Numbered from the stretch's first letter, positions 1 to 8,490 are shown. The stretch is 64,000 nt of DNA from Massilia sp. TS11 (GCF_022012445.1 NZ_JAKLTS010000005.1:62001-126000); one strand, 5' to 3'. Numbers and translations: made by a program. Notes: generated by a model from the letters alone, not told the origin.

Positions 1-1
1 C

Positions 2-1432
2 GACGGCGGCGGCAGCGTGCTGGTGGCGCGCAGCACGGCGCTGGCGGTACCGTTCGAATTCGATGACCTGCGCAGCTGCGAGGGCCTGGTGCTGCGCGCC
101 GCCCTGCAGCTGCAGCTGAAGGTGGCCGAGGTGGCCCTGTTTGCGCGCCACTTCATGGCCGAAGCCGGGGTGATCGGTGTGGCCCAGCTGCAGGCGCTGC
201 TGGGCGCGCCCGTGCGCCAGCTGGCCCTGGAATTCCTGGCCAGCCAGTCGCTGCGCGAGATGGCCCAGAACGGCGCGCTGCGCGCCCAGTTCGAAGAGCG
301 CATCCTGAGCGGCATGGCGCAGCGCCTGGCCGAATTCGGGCTGGCCGTGGGCGCCGTCGACACCTTCGAAATCCGCCACGACCAGGGGCCCGACGCGCGC
401 CTGTATCTGGTGGTCGATCAGGCGGCGCGCCGCATCGAACACGCGCGCCAGCTCGACGCCCTGTACGACGCCGACGCCTGGCGCCGCCTCGAGAAGGAAG
501 AAAAGCGCCTGCGCGCCGGCCTGCGCCACACCGAGCAGCAGCTCGAACACGGCGAGCGGGTGCAGGCGCTGCGTCTGCGCACGGTCGACTTGTACGGACG
601 CGTGGCCGAGGCGCGCCAGCGCGAGCAGGCGATCCGCGCCGGCGCCGCCAGCGCCGTGGCCGAACTCGAACAGGCGCTGGGGGAGAAGGCGGCCGGCCAG
701 CTGCGCGAGCGCGAGCGCTGGGAGCATCTGCGCCAGCTGGCGCGCGTGCGCCAGCAGACCGAGCTCGCGCTGGCGCGCCAGTCGGGCCTGCTCAGCCTGG
801 CGCGCGCCAAGCAGGACCTGGCCCAGCGCCTGCAGCAGCTGCAGCTCGATTTCCGCCTGGCCGAGGCCGAGCGCCTGGAGGACGCGGCCGCCCAGCGCGC
901 GCTGCGCCAGACACTGCACGCCCAGCAACTGGCGGCGGCCGAACATGCGGCCGCGCTGGCGGCCCAGCAGCAGCGCGCCGAGCAGGCGCTGGCCGCGCTG
1001 GCGCAGCAGGCGCGCGCGGCCGAGGCCGAGCGTCTGCTGGCCTGGCAGGCCACGCTCGAAGGCGGGCGCCTGCGCGCGCTCGAACGCGACGAGGCCCTGG
1101 CCGCGCTGGAAGCGGAGGCGCTGCGCCAGCAGGTCAGCGCGCGCATCGACGATCTGAACCGGGCCGGGCGCACGCGCGAGGCCGAGAGCCAGCAGGCCAA
1201 GCTGCAGCGCACCCTGGCGCTCGAGCAGCAGATGCTCGAGCAGCAGCGCGCCATCGAACGGGCGCGCTGGCAGGACGGGCAGGACACGCGCCTGGCCGAG
1301 CAGGCGCACGCGCGCGCCATGGCCGAACTCGAGATTGCGCGCATCGAGACGCTCGGCCAGATCGCGGCCGAACGCCTGACGGCCCTGGGCCAGCTCGGGG
1401 TGGCGCCGCTGCGCAAGCCGGACCCGGTGTAA
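2..1432 (+). CDS. SPFH/band-7-like protein with long C-terminal coiled coil (5' end missing)
   Basis: The reading frame is open to the first base of the window, so the N-terminus lies outside; the first visible GTG (position 17) is probably internal. The first ~125 visible residues look like the end of an SPFH/band-7 domain: mixed helices followed by a region with 'FAEFGLAVGAVDTFEI'-like character (here 'LAEFGLAVGAVDTFEI'), as in stomatin-type proteins where that segment precedes the coiled coil. From about visible residue 145 to the end it is almost entirely Ala/Glu/Arg/Gln heptad sequence, a long coiled coil. No membrane segment is visible in this part. It ends 6 nt before the kinase gene at 1439, so the two are probably co-transcribed, and it may be a scaffold or substrate of that kinase. 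The family assignment is by pattern only; a generic coiled-coil protein is the alternative. Confidence 0.6.
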   Translation, partial: DGGGSVLVARSTALAVPFEFDDLRSCEGLVLRAALQLQLKVAEVALFARHFMAEAGVIGVAQLQALLGAPVRQLALEFLASQSLREMAQNGALRAQFEERILSGMAQRLAEFGLAVGAVDTFEIRHDQGPDARLYLVVDQAARRIEHARQLDALYDADAWRRLEKEEKRLRAGLRHTEQQLEHGERVQALRLRTVDLYGRVAEARQREQAIRAGAASAVAELEQALGEKAAGQLRERERWEHLRQLARVRQQTELALARQSGLLSLARAKQDLAQRLQQLQLDFRLAEAERLEDAAAQRALRQTLHAQQLAAAEHAAALAAQQQRAEQALAALAQQARAAEAERLLAWQATLEGGRLRALERDEALAALEAEALRQQVSARIDDLNRAGRTREAESQQAKLQRTLALEQQMLEQQRAIERARWQDGQDTRLAEQAHARAMAELEIARIETLGQIAAERLTALGQLGVAPLRKPDPV

Positions 1433-1438
1433 GCGCAC

Positions 1439-3547
1439 ATGAGCACAAGCACCCGCGACAAGCTGCGCGCCCTGCATGCCCTGCATGCGGACGGCCTGCT
1501 CGACGCGGCCGAATTCGAACGCCGCCAGCAAGCCTTGCTGGACGCCGAATACGCGCCCTCGCAGCTGGCCGCGGCCGGCCCGCGCGCCGGCACCGACATC
1601 GGCCTGATGGCCGGCATGGAGATCGGCCCCGAGAGCCGGCGCTACCGGCTCGAACGCCAGCTGGCCGTGGGCGGCATGGCCCAGGTGTGGGCGGCGCTCG
1701 ACCTGGCCACCCTGGCCCAGCTGGGGCGCAGCGAACTGGTGGCGCTGAAGATCCTGGAACCGCAGTGGACCCACAGCCCGGCGCTGGCGCGCCTGCTGGT
1801 GGAGGAGGCGACCCAGGCGCGCCGCCTCGCGCACGAGCACATCGTGCGCGTCTACGACTGGGCCCAGGACCCGGCCACCTCGAGCTATTTCCTGATCATG
1901 GAATACCTGGACGGCGAGGATCTGGCCAGCCTGCTGGCGCGCGAGGGGCCGCTGCCGCTGGCGCGCGCGCTGGCGCTGCTGCAGCCGGTGGCCGAGGCGC
2001 TCGACTATGCGTGGGAGCGCCAGCAGCTCGTGCACCGCGACCTGAAGCCGGCCAATCTGTTCATCACGCGCGCCGGCCAGGTCAAGCTGCTCGACTTCGG
2101 GATCGCGGCGCCGGCGCGTTCGGCCACGGCCGGCCAGGCCGGCACGGCCGGCTACCGCGCGCCCGAGACGGTCGGCGGGCGCAGCCTGCCGGCCCAGCGC
2201 GTGCAGGACGTGTATGGGGCGGCCGCGCTGCTGCACGTGATGCTGACGGCGCGCCTGCCGCAGGCGGGCGACCCGGCCCCGCCCGGCCTCAACGCGCGCC
2301 AGTGGGCGGTGCTGCAGACGGCACTGGCGGCGGCGCCGGCCCAGCGCCCGCCGAGCGTGTCGACGCTGCTGGCCGAACTGGCGCGCACGGGCGGGCCAAG
2401 CGCCGACCAACTGGCGGCCCAGCATGCGGCGGCGCGCGCGGCCGAGGAGGAGCGCGCGCGCGCGGCGGCGGCGGCCGCCGCCCAGGCGACGGCGACGGCC
2501 CAGGCGGCGGCGCGCGCCCGTCAGCAGCAGGAGCAGGCGGCCGCGCGGGCGGCCCAGGCCGAGGCCAAGGCGGCGGCGGCGGCGCGCAAGGAAGCGCTGC
2601 GGCGCCAGCTGGCGGAGCGGCGCGCGCTGGCCCTGGCGCAGGCGCGCGCGGCCCAGGAAGCGCAGGCGCGCCAACAGCTGCAGGCCAAGGCGGCCGCCGC
2701 CTACCGCGCCGAGCAGGAGCGCGCGCGCCAGGCCCTGGCCGAGCGCAGCGCGGCCGAACTGGCGGCCCAGCTGCCGGCCCCGAGCAGCCCGACGGCCGAT
2801 GCGGCCGGCGTGCTGCGCGACCTGTTTCAGGACGGCAGCGGGCACGGGCCGGAGCTGGTCCTGATTCCGACCGGGCGCTTTCAGATGGGCTCGCACTACT
2901 ACGAGCGCGAGCTGGCCGCGGCGGCCGGGAGCGACAGCGCGCTGCTGGCGCGCGAGACGCCGCCGCACTGGGTCGGGGTGCAGCAGGCGCTGGCCCTGGG
3001 CCGCTATCCGGTCACGCGGGCCGAGTGGGACCGCTTCGCGCGCGAGCAGGGCCAGGCGCCCGTGGGCGGACCGGGGCGCCTGCCCGTGACCGGGGTCAGC
3101 TGGGCGGGCGCGCAGGCCTACTGCCGCTGGCTCAGCGCCCAGACCGGCCAGCACTACCGGCTGCCGAGCGAGGCCGAATGGGAATATGCGTGCCGCGCCG
3201 GCAGCAAGCAGGCCTACAGCTGGGGCGAGACGATCACGCCGGCCCAGGCCTGCTATGCGGCGGCGGCGCCGGTCGCGGTCGGCCAGTACGGGCCGAATGC
3301 CTGGGGCCTGTTCGACATGCACGGCAATGTGTGGGAATGGGTGCAGGATCCGCTGCACGCTGACTACAGCGGCGCCCCGCTCGAGGCCAGCGTGTGGGAG
3401 CAGGGCGGCGACGCCCGCCAGCGCGTGCTGCGCGGCGGCTCCTGGCGCAGCGCCGCGCCCGCATTGCGCAGCGCCAGCCGGGCGGCGGCGGCGGATGACA
3501 CGCTGGCGGTCGACATCGGCTTTCGGGTCGCGCGCAGCCTCGGATGA
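1439..3547 (+). CDS. Ser/Thr protein kinase fused to an FGE/SUMF1-like domain
   Basis: A 702-residue fusion protein. Residues 1-40 form a short SHOCT-like helical segment ('ADGLLDAAEFERRQQALL'). Residues ~65-320 are a Hanks-type kinase: glycine loop 'VGGMAQVW' (~77), lysine in 'VALKIL' (~104), catalytic loop HRDLKPAN (H199) and DFG (219), all canonical. Residues ~330-450 are an Ala/Arg/Gln-rich coiled coil with no membrane helix. Residues ~474-700 are an FGE-sulfatase-like fold ('PTGRFQMGS', 'RLPSEAEWEYACRAGS', 'HGNVWEWV', 'RVLRGGSWRSA'). The segment after RGGSW, where true formylglycine-generating enzymes carry their paired copper-binding cysteines, has none, so this domain is probably a sensor or binding module and not an oxidase. 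Similar kinase-FGE fusions exist in bacteria. Substrates are unknown; the adjacent coiled-coil protein is a candidate. Confidence 0.88.
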   Translation: MSTSTRDKLRALHALHADGLLDAAEFERRQQALLDAEYAPSQLAAAGPRAGTDIGLMAGMEIGPESRRYRLERQLAVGGMAQVWAALDLATLAQLGRSELVALKILEPQWTHSPALARLLVEEATQARRLAHEHIVRVYDWAQDPATSSYFLIMEYLDGEDLASLLAREGPLPLARALALLQPVAEALDYAWERQQLVHRDLKPANLFITRAGQVKLLDFGIAAPARSATAGQAGTAGYRAPETVGGRSLPAQRVQDVYGAAALLHVMLTARLPQAGDPAPPGLNARQWAVLQTALAAAPAQRPPSVSTLLAELARTGGPSADQLAAQHAAARAAEEERARAAAAAAAQATATAQAAARARQQQEQAAARAAQAEAKAAAAARKEALRRQLAERRALALAQARAAQEAQARQQLQAKAAAAYRAEQERARQALAERSAAELAAQLPAPSSPTADAAGVLRDLFQDGSGHGPELVLIPTGRFQMGSHYYERELAAAAGSDSALLARETPPHWVGVQQALALGRYPVTRAEWDRFAREQGQAPVGGPGRLPVTGVSWAGAQAYCRWLSAQTGQHYRLPSEAEWEYACRAGSKQAYSWGETITPAQACYAAAAPVAVGQYGPNAWGLFDMHGNVWEWVQDPLHADYSGAPLEASVWEQGGDARQRVLRGGSWRSAAPALRSASRAAAADDTLAVDIGFRVARSLG

Positions 3548-3583
3548 AAGCGTGTAGAGTTGAGCTTTCGTCAAGGAGAACCC

Positions 3584-3985
3584 ATGCGCATCCACATCAG
3601 CCGCGACCTGGCCCACCCGCTGCGCCACACGATCGCGATCGGGCCGCACACGCTGGCGGCCGACGTCAGCGTGGACGAGGGCGGCGAGGACAGCGCGCCG
3701 TCGCCGCATGATCTGTACGATGCCGCGCTGGGCGCCTGCAAGGCCCTGACGGTGGCCTGGTATGCGCGCCGCAAGGGCATCCCGGTCGAGCAGATTGAAG
3801 TCTGGGTCGAGCGCGACGCCAGCCAGGAGCGGGCCGGCCTGTACAAGCTGGCCACCACCCTGAGCCTGGGCGGGGCGCTGAGCGACATGCAGCGCCAGGC
3901 GCTGCTGGCGGCGGCGCAGAAATGCCCGGTGCACAAGCTGATGAGCAGCGTGCGCACCGAGATCAGCACGGAGCTGGCGCCATGA
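3584..3985 (+). CDS. OsmC family protein (peroxiredoxin-like)
   Basis: A 133-residue OsmC/Ohr-fold protein. The two cysteines that define the family are present, in 'ALGACKAL' and 'KCPVHKLM', consistent with thiol-dependent reduction of hydroperoxides in the cytoplasm. The ATG at 3584 is chosen over an in-frame TTG at 3560 because AAGGAG lies at 3573-3578 with good spacing. It overlaps the pirin-like gene by 4 nt (ATGA), which argues for a small redox-related operon. I cannot tell OsmC from Ohr or from the YhfA-like subgroup with certainty; the short 'HDLYDAALGAC' context favours the generic OsmC group. Confidence 0.88.
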   Translation: MRIHISRDLAHPLRHTIAIGPHTLAADVSVDEGGEDSAPSPHDLYDAALGACKALTVAWYARRKGIPVEQIEVWVERDASQERAGLYKLATTLSLGGALSDMQRQALLAAAQKCPVHKLMSSVRTEISTELAP

Positions 3986-4857
3986 CGCAGATTCTGCCGG
4001 CCCACAGCAAGGACCTCGGCGGCGGCTTCCTGGTGCGCCGCCTGCTGCCGGCCGCGCAGCGCCAGGCGGTCGGTCCGTTCATCTTTTTCGACCATTTCGG
4101 CCCGCTCGCGGTGGCACCCGAGGCCAACCACGACGTGCGCCCCCATCCGCATATCGGCCTGGCCACGGTCACCTATCTGTTCGAGGGCGCGATCGAGCAC
4201 CGCGACAGCGTCGGCAGCGTGCAGCTGATCGAGCCGGGTGCGATCAACTGGATGCATGCGGGACGCGGGATCGTGCATTCCGAGCGCACCCCGGCCGCGC
4301 TGCGCGGCCAGGCGCGGCGCAGCCACGGCCTGCAGCTGTGGTGCGCGCTGCCGCGCGCCGAGGAAGACAGCGCGCCCTGGTTCGCGCACACGCCGGCGCG
4401 CGCGATTCCCGAATGGCGCGCCGACGGGGCGCGCGTGCGCGTGCTGGTCGGGGCCGCGTTCGGGCTGCGCTCGCCCGTGCGCTGCAGCCACCCGACCCTG
4501 TACCTGGACATCGCGCTGGCGCCCGGAGCCGGGCTGGTGCTCGAGGACTTGCCGGCCGAGGCGGCCGTGTATCCGGTGGCGGGCGACGTCGGCTGCGACG
4601 GCGAGGCGCTGGCGCCGGCCCAGATGCTGGTGCTCGACAGCGGCGCGCCGCATGTGCTGACCAGCGATGCGGGCGGGCGCTGCGTGCTGATCGGCGGGGC
4701 CCCGCTCGACGGGCCGCGCTACCTGTACTGGAATTTCGTGGCCAGCGAACGGGCCCGCCTGCGCCAGGCGGCCGAGGACTGGGAGGCCCAGCGCTTCCCG
4801 CCCGTGCCCGGCGAAACCGAGTGGATTCCCTTGCCCGAGCAGCGTCCGCGCGACTAG
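3982..4857 (+). CDS. Pirin family protein
   Basis: A 291-residue bicupin of the pirin family. The N-terminal cupin has the metal-binding pattern: 'RPHPHIGLATVTYLFEG' supplies two histidines, and 'WMHAGRGIVHSE' supplies another His and a Glu. Bacterial pirins are Fe(II)-binding proteins, some with quercetinase activity and some interacting with metabolic enzymes, so the reaction cannot be deduced. The start ATG overlaps the OsmC stop codon, so the two are translationally coupled; the pair suggests an oxidative-stress or redox role (inference). Length is normal for the family. Confidence 0.9.
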   Translation: MTQILPAHSKDLGGGFLVRRLLPAAQRQAVGPFIFFDHFGPLAVAPEANHDVRPHPHIGLATVTYLFEGAIEHRDSVGSVQLIEPGAINWMHAGRGIVHSERTPAALRGQARRSHGLQLWCALPRAEEDSAPWFAHTPARAIPEWRADGARVRVLVGAAFGLRSPVRCSHPTLYLDIALAPGAGLVLEDLPAEAAVYPVAGDVGCDGEALAPAQMLVLDSGAPHVLTSDAGGRCVLIGGAPLDGPRYLYWNFVASERARLRQAAEDWEAQRFPPVPGETEWIPLPEQRPRD

Positions 4858-4976
4858 GGCAAATTGCATCCATGCAAGAAGTGTGGTTTTTTTGCCTCTG
4901 TCCCAAAGGACGATGGCCGTATTGATCTCCGCTGTTGATAATGGTGCTTACCACAACAACAGAAAAGGGGAGCACC

Positions 4977-6167
4977 ATGCAGAAAACCACTTGCGCACTG
5001 GCCGTCCTGATGGCACTGGCCAGTGTCGGCGCGGCCGCCCAGGAAGTGGGCAGCGTCACCGTGTCCGGCTTCGGCACGGCGGCCCTGACCTGGAGCGACA
5101 CCGACCAGGCCGAATTCGCGCGTCCGAACCAGCTCAACGGGGTGAAGAAAGACGCGCGCAGCGGCGTCGATTCGAACCTCGGGGTGCAGGCCACCTTCAT
5201 TGCCGCGCCCAGCATTTCCTTCACCGGCCAGGTCATCGGCCGCAAGTATGCGACCGATACCTATGGCGCCGAGCTGGCCTGGGCGTTCGCCAAATACCGG
5301 ATCAACGAGGCCGTCAGCGTGCGTCTGGGCCGGGTCGGCGCGCCGGTCTACATGATTTCCGACTTCCGCAATGTCGGCTATGCGAACACGATGATCCGTC
5401 CCTCGGTCGAAGTGTACCGCCAGGTCAATATGGACAGCCTCGATGGCGCCGACCTGATCTGGCAGACGGGCGTCGGCGAGGGCAGCCTCAGCAGCCAGAT
5501 CGGCCTGGGCAGCAGCTCGGTGCCGAATGCCGGCGGCTCGACCGTCAAATACCACCGCGTCTACTTCCTGAATCTGGTCTACGAAAACGGCCCCTACACG
5601 CTGCGTTTCGGGCGCGCCCAGGGCAATCTGTCGCAGATTAATGTGCCGGCCGTCGACAGCCTGAAGGGGGCCCTGCGCGCCAGCGGTTTCGGCAGCGTGG
5701 CCGATCGCATGAGCCTCAACCACGTGGACGGCAGTTTCACTTCGGTCGGCGCGATTGCCGATTACGGCCAATGGTTCGCCCAGGGCGAGTACGCGCGCCG
5801 GCGCGTGCAGACCCTGGCCGCGCCCGACACCAGCTCCTGGTATGTGCTGGGCGGCTACCGGCTCGGCAAGTTCACGCCGTATCTGCACCATGGCAAGGTC
5901 ACCCAGGATTCGCCGCGCAGCATCAGCGGCATGCCGAGCAGCGGCCCGGCGGCGGCCCTGACGGCCGGCGTCAACAGCGTGATCCGCGTGGCGCAGCAGT
6001 CGACCACCAGCCTCGGCCTGCGTTGGGACTTCTACAAGTCGGCCGCGCTCAAGGTCCAGGTCGACCATATCAGCCCGAACGACGGCGCCGGCGCCTTCCT
6101 CAAGCCGGCCGCGGGCTTCACCGGACCGGCCAAGGTGTACGCGGTCGGCGTCGATTACGTGTTCTAA
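4977..6167 (+). CDS. Outer-membrane beta-barrel (porin-like) protein, copy 1
   Basis: A 396-residue protein with a clear signal peptide ('ALAVLMALASVGAAAQ', cleavage near residue 22). The rest alternates polar and hydrophobic residues as in amphipathic beta-strands and ends in 'YAVGVDYVF', a C-terminal Phe typical of proteins assembled by the BAM complex. I recognise no specific porin family; the 'VSGFGTAALTWSDTDQAEF' opening is shared with its paralogue at 6863-8059. The ATG at 4977 has a purine-rich RBS (aaaagggg at 4963-4970). It is followed after 10 nt by a PstS-like gene with a strong AAGGAGG site, so barrel and periplasmic protein are co-expressed. An imperfect dyad (gttg...caac, about 4932-4961) precedes it. 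The substrate is unknown. Confidence 0.75.
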   Translation: MQKTTCALAVLMALASVGAAAQEVGSVTVSGFGTAALTWSDTDQAEFARPNQLNGVKKDARSGVDSNLGVQATFIAAPSISFTGQVIGRKYATDTYGAELAWAFAKYRINEAVSVRLGRVGAPVYMISDFRNVGYANTMIRPSVEVYRQVNMDSLDGADLIWQTGVGEGSLSSQIGLGSSSVPNAGGSTVKYHRVYFLNLVYENGPYTLRFGRAQGNLSQINVPAVDSLKGALRASGFGSVADRMSLNHVDGSFTSVGAIADYGQWFAQGEYARRRVQTLAAPDTSSWYVLGGYRLGKFTPYLHHGKVTQDSPRSISGMPSSGPAAALTAGVNSVIRVAQQSTTSLGLRWDFYKSAALKVQVDHISPNDGAGAFLKPAAGFTGPAKVYAVGVDYVF

Positions 6168-6177
6168 GGAGGCAGCC

Positions 6178-6591
6178 ATGGCACGCACATTCAAGGCTCT
6201 GGTGGCCGCGGCCGCCCTGCTGGCGGTCGGCGGTCTGGCGACGGCCGGTGAAATCGCCGTGATCGTCAGCCCGAAGAACCCGGCCACGCGCATGTTCACC
6301 GAACAGGCGGCCCAGTTCTTCCTCGGTAAATCGACGTTGTTCACGCCGGTCGAATACACGGACGGCACGGCCGTGAAGAACGAGTTCTACCAAAAGGTGC
6401 TGAACAAGGACACGGCCCAGGTGAAGGCGATCTGGTCGAAGCTGGTGTTCACCGGCAAAGGCGCGGCGCCGAAGGAATACGGCAGCGCGGCCGAGGTCAA
6501 GCGGGCGGTCGCGGCCGATCCGCAGGCGATCGGCTACATCGACAAGTCGGCCATCGACGACAGCGTCAAAGTCATTCTGGTGGTGCAGTAA
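6178..6591 (+). CDS. Small periplasmic PstS-like (PBP-like) protein, copy 1
   Basis: A 137-residue exported protein: a signal peptide of ~24 residues ending 'GLATAGE', then a compact domain resembling a truncated phosphate-binding-protein lobe ('AVIVSPKNPATRMF', 'FYQKVLNKDTAQVKAIWSKL', 'QAIGYIDKSAID'). Full-length PstS is more than twice as long, and no ABC permease or ATPase genes are nearby, so it is unlikely to be a classic transporter subunit. The mature part differs from the copy at 8072-8485 at only 9 of ~115 residues, while the two signal peptides are unrelated. It probably works with the barrel protein encoded just upstream; its ligand is unknown. Confidence 0.8.
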   Translation: MARTFKALVAAAALLAVGGLATAGEIAVIVSPKNPATRMFTEQAAQFFLGKSTLFTPVEYTDGTAVKNEFYQKVLNKDTAQVKAIWSKLVFTGKGAAPKEYGSAAEVKRAVAADPQAIGYIDKSAIDDSVKVILVVQ

Positions 6592-6682
6592 GCGCGCTGG
6601 CACGGCGCCGGCCCCGGCTGGCGCCGTTGCTCGCACGCGACGTTTTTCCCCCTTCCATTGACCGCCCGCGGGCGCGGTTCGA

Positions 6683-6723
6683 TAATGACAATGCTTTCTC
6701 CTCTGCAATAAGCATTGTCATTA
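6683..6723. promoter_or_regulatory. Perfect 14-bp inverted repeat upstream of barrel copy 2
   Basis: Arms 6683-6696 (taatgacaatgctt) and 6710-6723 (aagcattgtcatta) are exact reverse complements with a 13-nt AT-rich spacer. It lies 140 nt before the ATG at 6863 and ~90 nt after the stop at 6591. No T-run follows the second arm, so a terminator is less likely than an operator. Each arm contains GATAAT/ATTGTCAT-like half-sites resembling Fur-box elements, but the match to a Fur consensus is loose. The first module lacks an equivalent perfect dyad. Confidence 0.5.
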
Positions 6724-6862
6724 CAATTAGAACCGAGAGAGCCGCGCGCCCGCCACATGCCCCGGCGCGCCCGAGCGCCTGCCGCCCCCACAGCCCGTGC
6801 GGACCTGCTCACCGGCAGCGCGGAGCCCCTCCGCGTCCTCCATCCCAAGGGAATCGAAGCAT

Positions 6863-8059
6863 ATGAAACTCAGCACCAGCACGATGCTCGTCGCATCGGC
6901 TCTGGCCCTGCTCGCCAGCAGCGCCCACGCCGAAGACGGCAATAACATCACCATCAGCGGGTTTGGCACCGCGGCCCTGACCCGGACCGACAACGACCAG
7001 GCCGAATTTGCCCGTTACAACCAGGCCGCGGGCGTGAAGACCCAGGCGCGCACGGGCGTCGACTCGAATTTCGGCATCCAGGCCACCTACAAGCTGAACG
7101 ACAGCGTGTCCTTCACCGGCCAGGGCCTGGTGCGCAAGTTCGCCACCGACCAGTACACGGGCGACCTGACCTGGGCCTTTGTGCGGGTCAAGGCCAATGC
7201 CGACTTCAGCTTCCGCGTCGGCCGCATCGGCACGCCGCTGTACATGGTGTCGGACTTCCTCGATGTCGGCTACGCCAACACGATGATCCGCCCCTCGCCC
7301 GAGGTGTACCGCCAGGTGCCGAACAATAGCTTCAACGGCGCCGACCTGATTTACCAGCACGCGTATGGCGACACCAATCTGACCGCCCAGGTCGGCGGCG
7401 GCAATGTGCGCGTCGAAGTGCCGGGCAACGAGTACTACACCTTCCGTCCGGTCAAATTCGTGAATCTGGTGGCCGAGCACGGCGCCTACACGCTGCGCTT
7501 CGGTTACGCGAGCGCGCCGGTGTCGGCCCGCAACGCGACTTCGGCCGAGACCCTGGTCAAGACCCTGCGCGGCCTCGGCCTGAACAGCGTGGCCGACCAG
7601 CTCGGCCTGACCGACGTGCACGGCAGCTTCAGCTCGCTGGGCCTGACGGCCGACTACGGCAGCGTGTTCATCCAGTCCGAACTGGCCAAGCGCCGCACCG
7701 ATTCGCGCCTGGTGCAGAACACCACGTCCTGGTATGCGCTGATCGGCTACCGCTATGGCAAGTTCACGCCCTACTACTACCACGGCAATGTCGAGCAGGA
7801 TTCGATCCGCAGCTTCGCCAGCCTGCCGACGACGGGCCCGCTGGCGCCGCTGACGGCGGCCACGAATGCCGCCATCAAGTCCGGCCTGCAGAGCACCAAT
7901 TCGCTCGGCCTGCGCTGGGACTTCTACAAGTCGGCCGCGTTCAAGGTGCAGATGGACCGGATCAGCCCGCGTGACGGCGCCGGCGGCTTCGTGAATGCGA
8001 CGCCGGCCTTCAAGGGCAGCGTGAATGTGTACGCCGCCGGTATCGATTTCGTGTTCTAA
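6863..8059 (+). CDS. Outer-membrane beta-barrel (porin-like) protein, copy 2
   Basis: A 398-residue paralogue of the gene at 4977-6167. It has a signal peptide ('ALALLASSAHAE', cleavage near residue 21), the same 'SGFGTAALTRTDNDQAEFAR' opening and shared blocks throughout ('VGYANTMIRPS.EVYRQV', 'SLGLRWDFYKSAA', 'ISP.DGAG'), and it ends 'VYAAGIDFVF'. The C-terminal Phe and strand pattern indicate an outer-membrane barrel. The two barrels have diverged much more than the small PstS-like proteins they are paired with. The ATG at 6863 follows aaggg at 6847-6851, slightly distant. The 270-nt leader contains the 14-bp dyad at 6683-6723, so this copy may be regulated differently from copy 1. Function is unknown beyond the likely barrel. 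Confidence 0.75.
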   Translation: MKLSTSTMLVASALALLASSAHAEDGNNITISGFGTAALTRTDNDQAEFARYNQAAGVKTQARTGVDSNFGIQATYKLNDSVSFTGQGLVRKFATDQYTGDLTWAFVRVKANADFSFRVGRIGTPLYMVSDFLDVGYANTMIRPSPEVYRQVPNNSFNGADLIYQHAYGDTNLTAQVGGGNVRVEVPGNEYYTFRPVKFVNLVAEHGAYTLRFGYASAPVSARNATSAETLVKTLRGLGLNSVADQLGLTDVHGSFSSLGLTADYGSVFIQSELAKRRTDSRLVQNTTSWYALIGYRYGKFTPYYYHGNVEQDSIRSFASLPTTGPLAPLTAATNAAIKSGLQSTNSLGLRWDFYKSAAFKVQMDRISPRDGAGGFVNATPAFKGSVNVYAAGIDFVF

Positions 8060-8071
8060 GGAGAGGCCATC

Positions 8072-8485
8072 ATGCAAAGCAAACTGCGTCAGATGTGTGT
8101 CGCAGCCGGCCTCGTGCTGGCTTGCGTCCAGGCCACGGCCGGTGAAATCGCCGTGATCGTGAATCCGAAGAACCCCGCCACGCGTATGTTCTCCGAGCAG
8201 GCGGCCCAGTTCTTCCTGGGTAAATCGACCCTGTTCACGCCGGTGGAATACACCGATGGGACGGCCATCAAGAACGACTTCTACCAGAAGGTGCTGAACA
8301 AGGACACCGCCCAGGTGAAGGCGATCTGGTCGAAGCTGGTGTTCACCGGCAAAGGCGCGGCGCCCAAGGAGTATGGCAGCGCGGCCGAGGTGAAGAAGGC
8401 CGTCGCCCACGATCCGCAGGCGATTGGCTATATCGATAAAGCGGCCGTGGATGACAGTGTCAAGGTCATCCTGACCGTGCAGTAA
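8072..8485 (+). CDS. Small periplasmic PstS-like (PBP-like) protein, copy 2
   Basis: A 137-residue secreted protein, nearly identical in its mature part to the product of 6178-6591 but with a different signal peptide ('CVAAGLVLACVQATAGE'). It sits 12 nt after barrel copy 2 and has its own AAGGAGAGG site. The DNA in the middle of the gene has stretches of more than 50 nt that match copy 1 exactly, including third codon positions; this points to recent duplication or gene conversion more than to protein-level constraint alone. It converges on the gene at 8491-9249 with only 5 nt between stop codons. Ligand unknown. Confidence 0.8.
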   Translation: MQSKLRQMCVAAGLVLACVQATAGEIAVIVNPKNPATRMFSEQAAQFFLGKSTLFTPVEYTDGTAIKNDFYQKVLNKDTAQVKAIWSKLVFTGKGAAPKEYGSAAEVKKAVAHDPQAIGYIDKAAVDDSVKVILTVQ

Positions 8486-8490
8486 GCCCG

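Noticed and set aside
2860..3540. Active formylglycine-generating enzyme
   Set aside because: No cysteines where the catalytic pair should be, and no sulfatase gene nearby.
6683..6723. Rho-independent terminator for the first PstS-like gene
   Set aside because: Low GC in the stem, a 13-nt loop and no T-run after the second arm.
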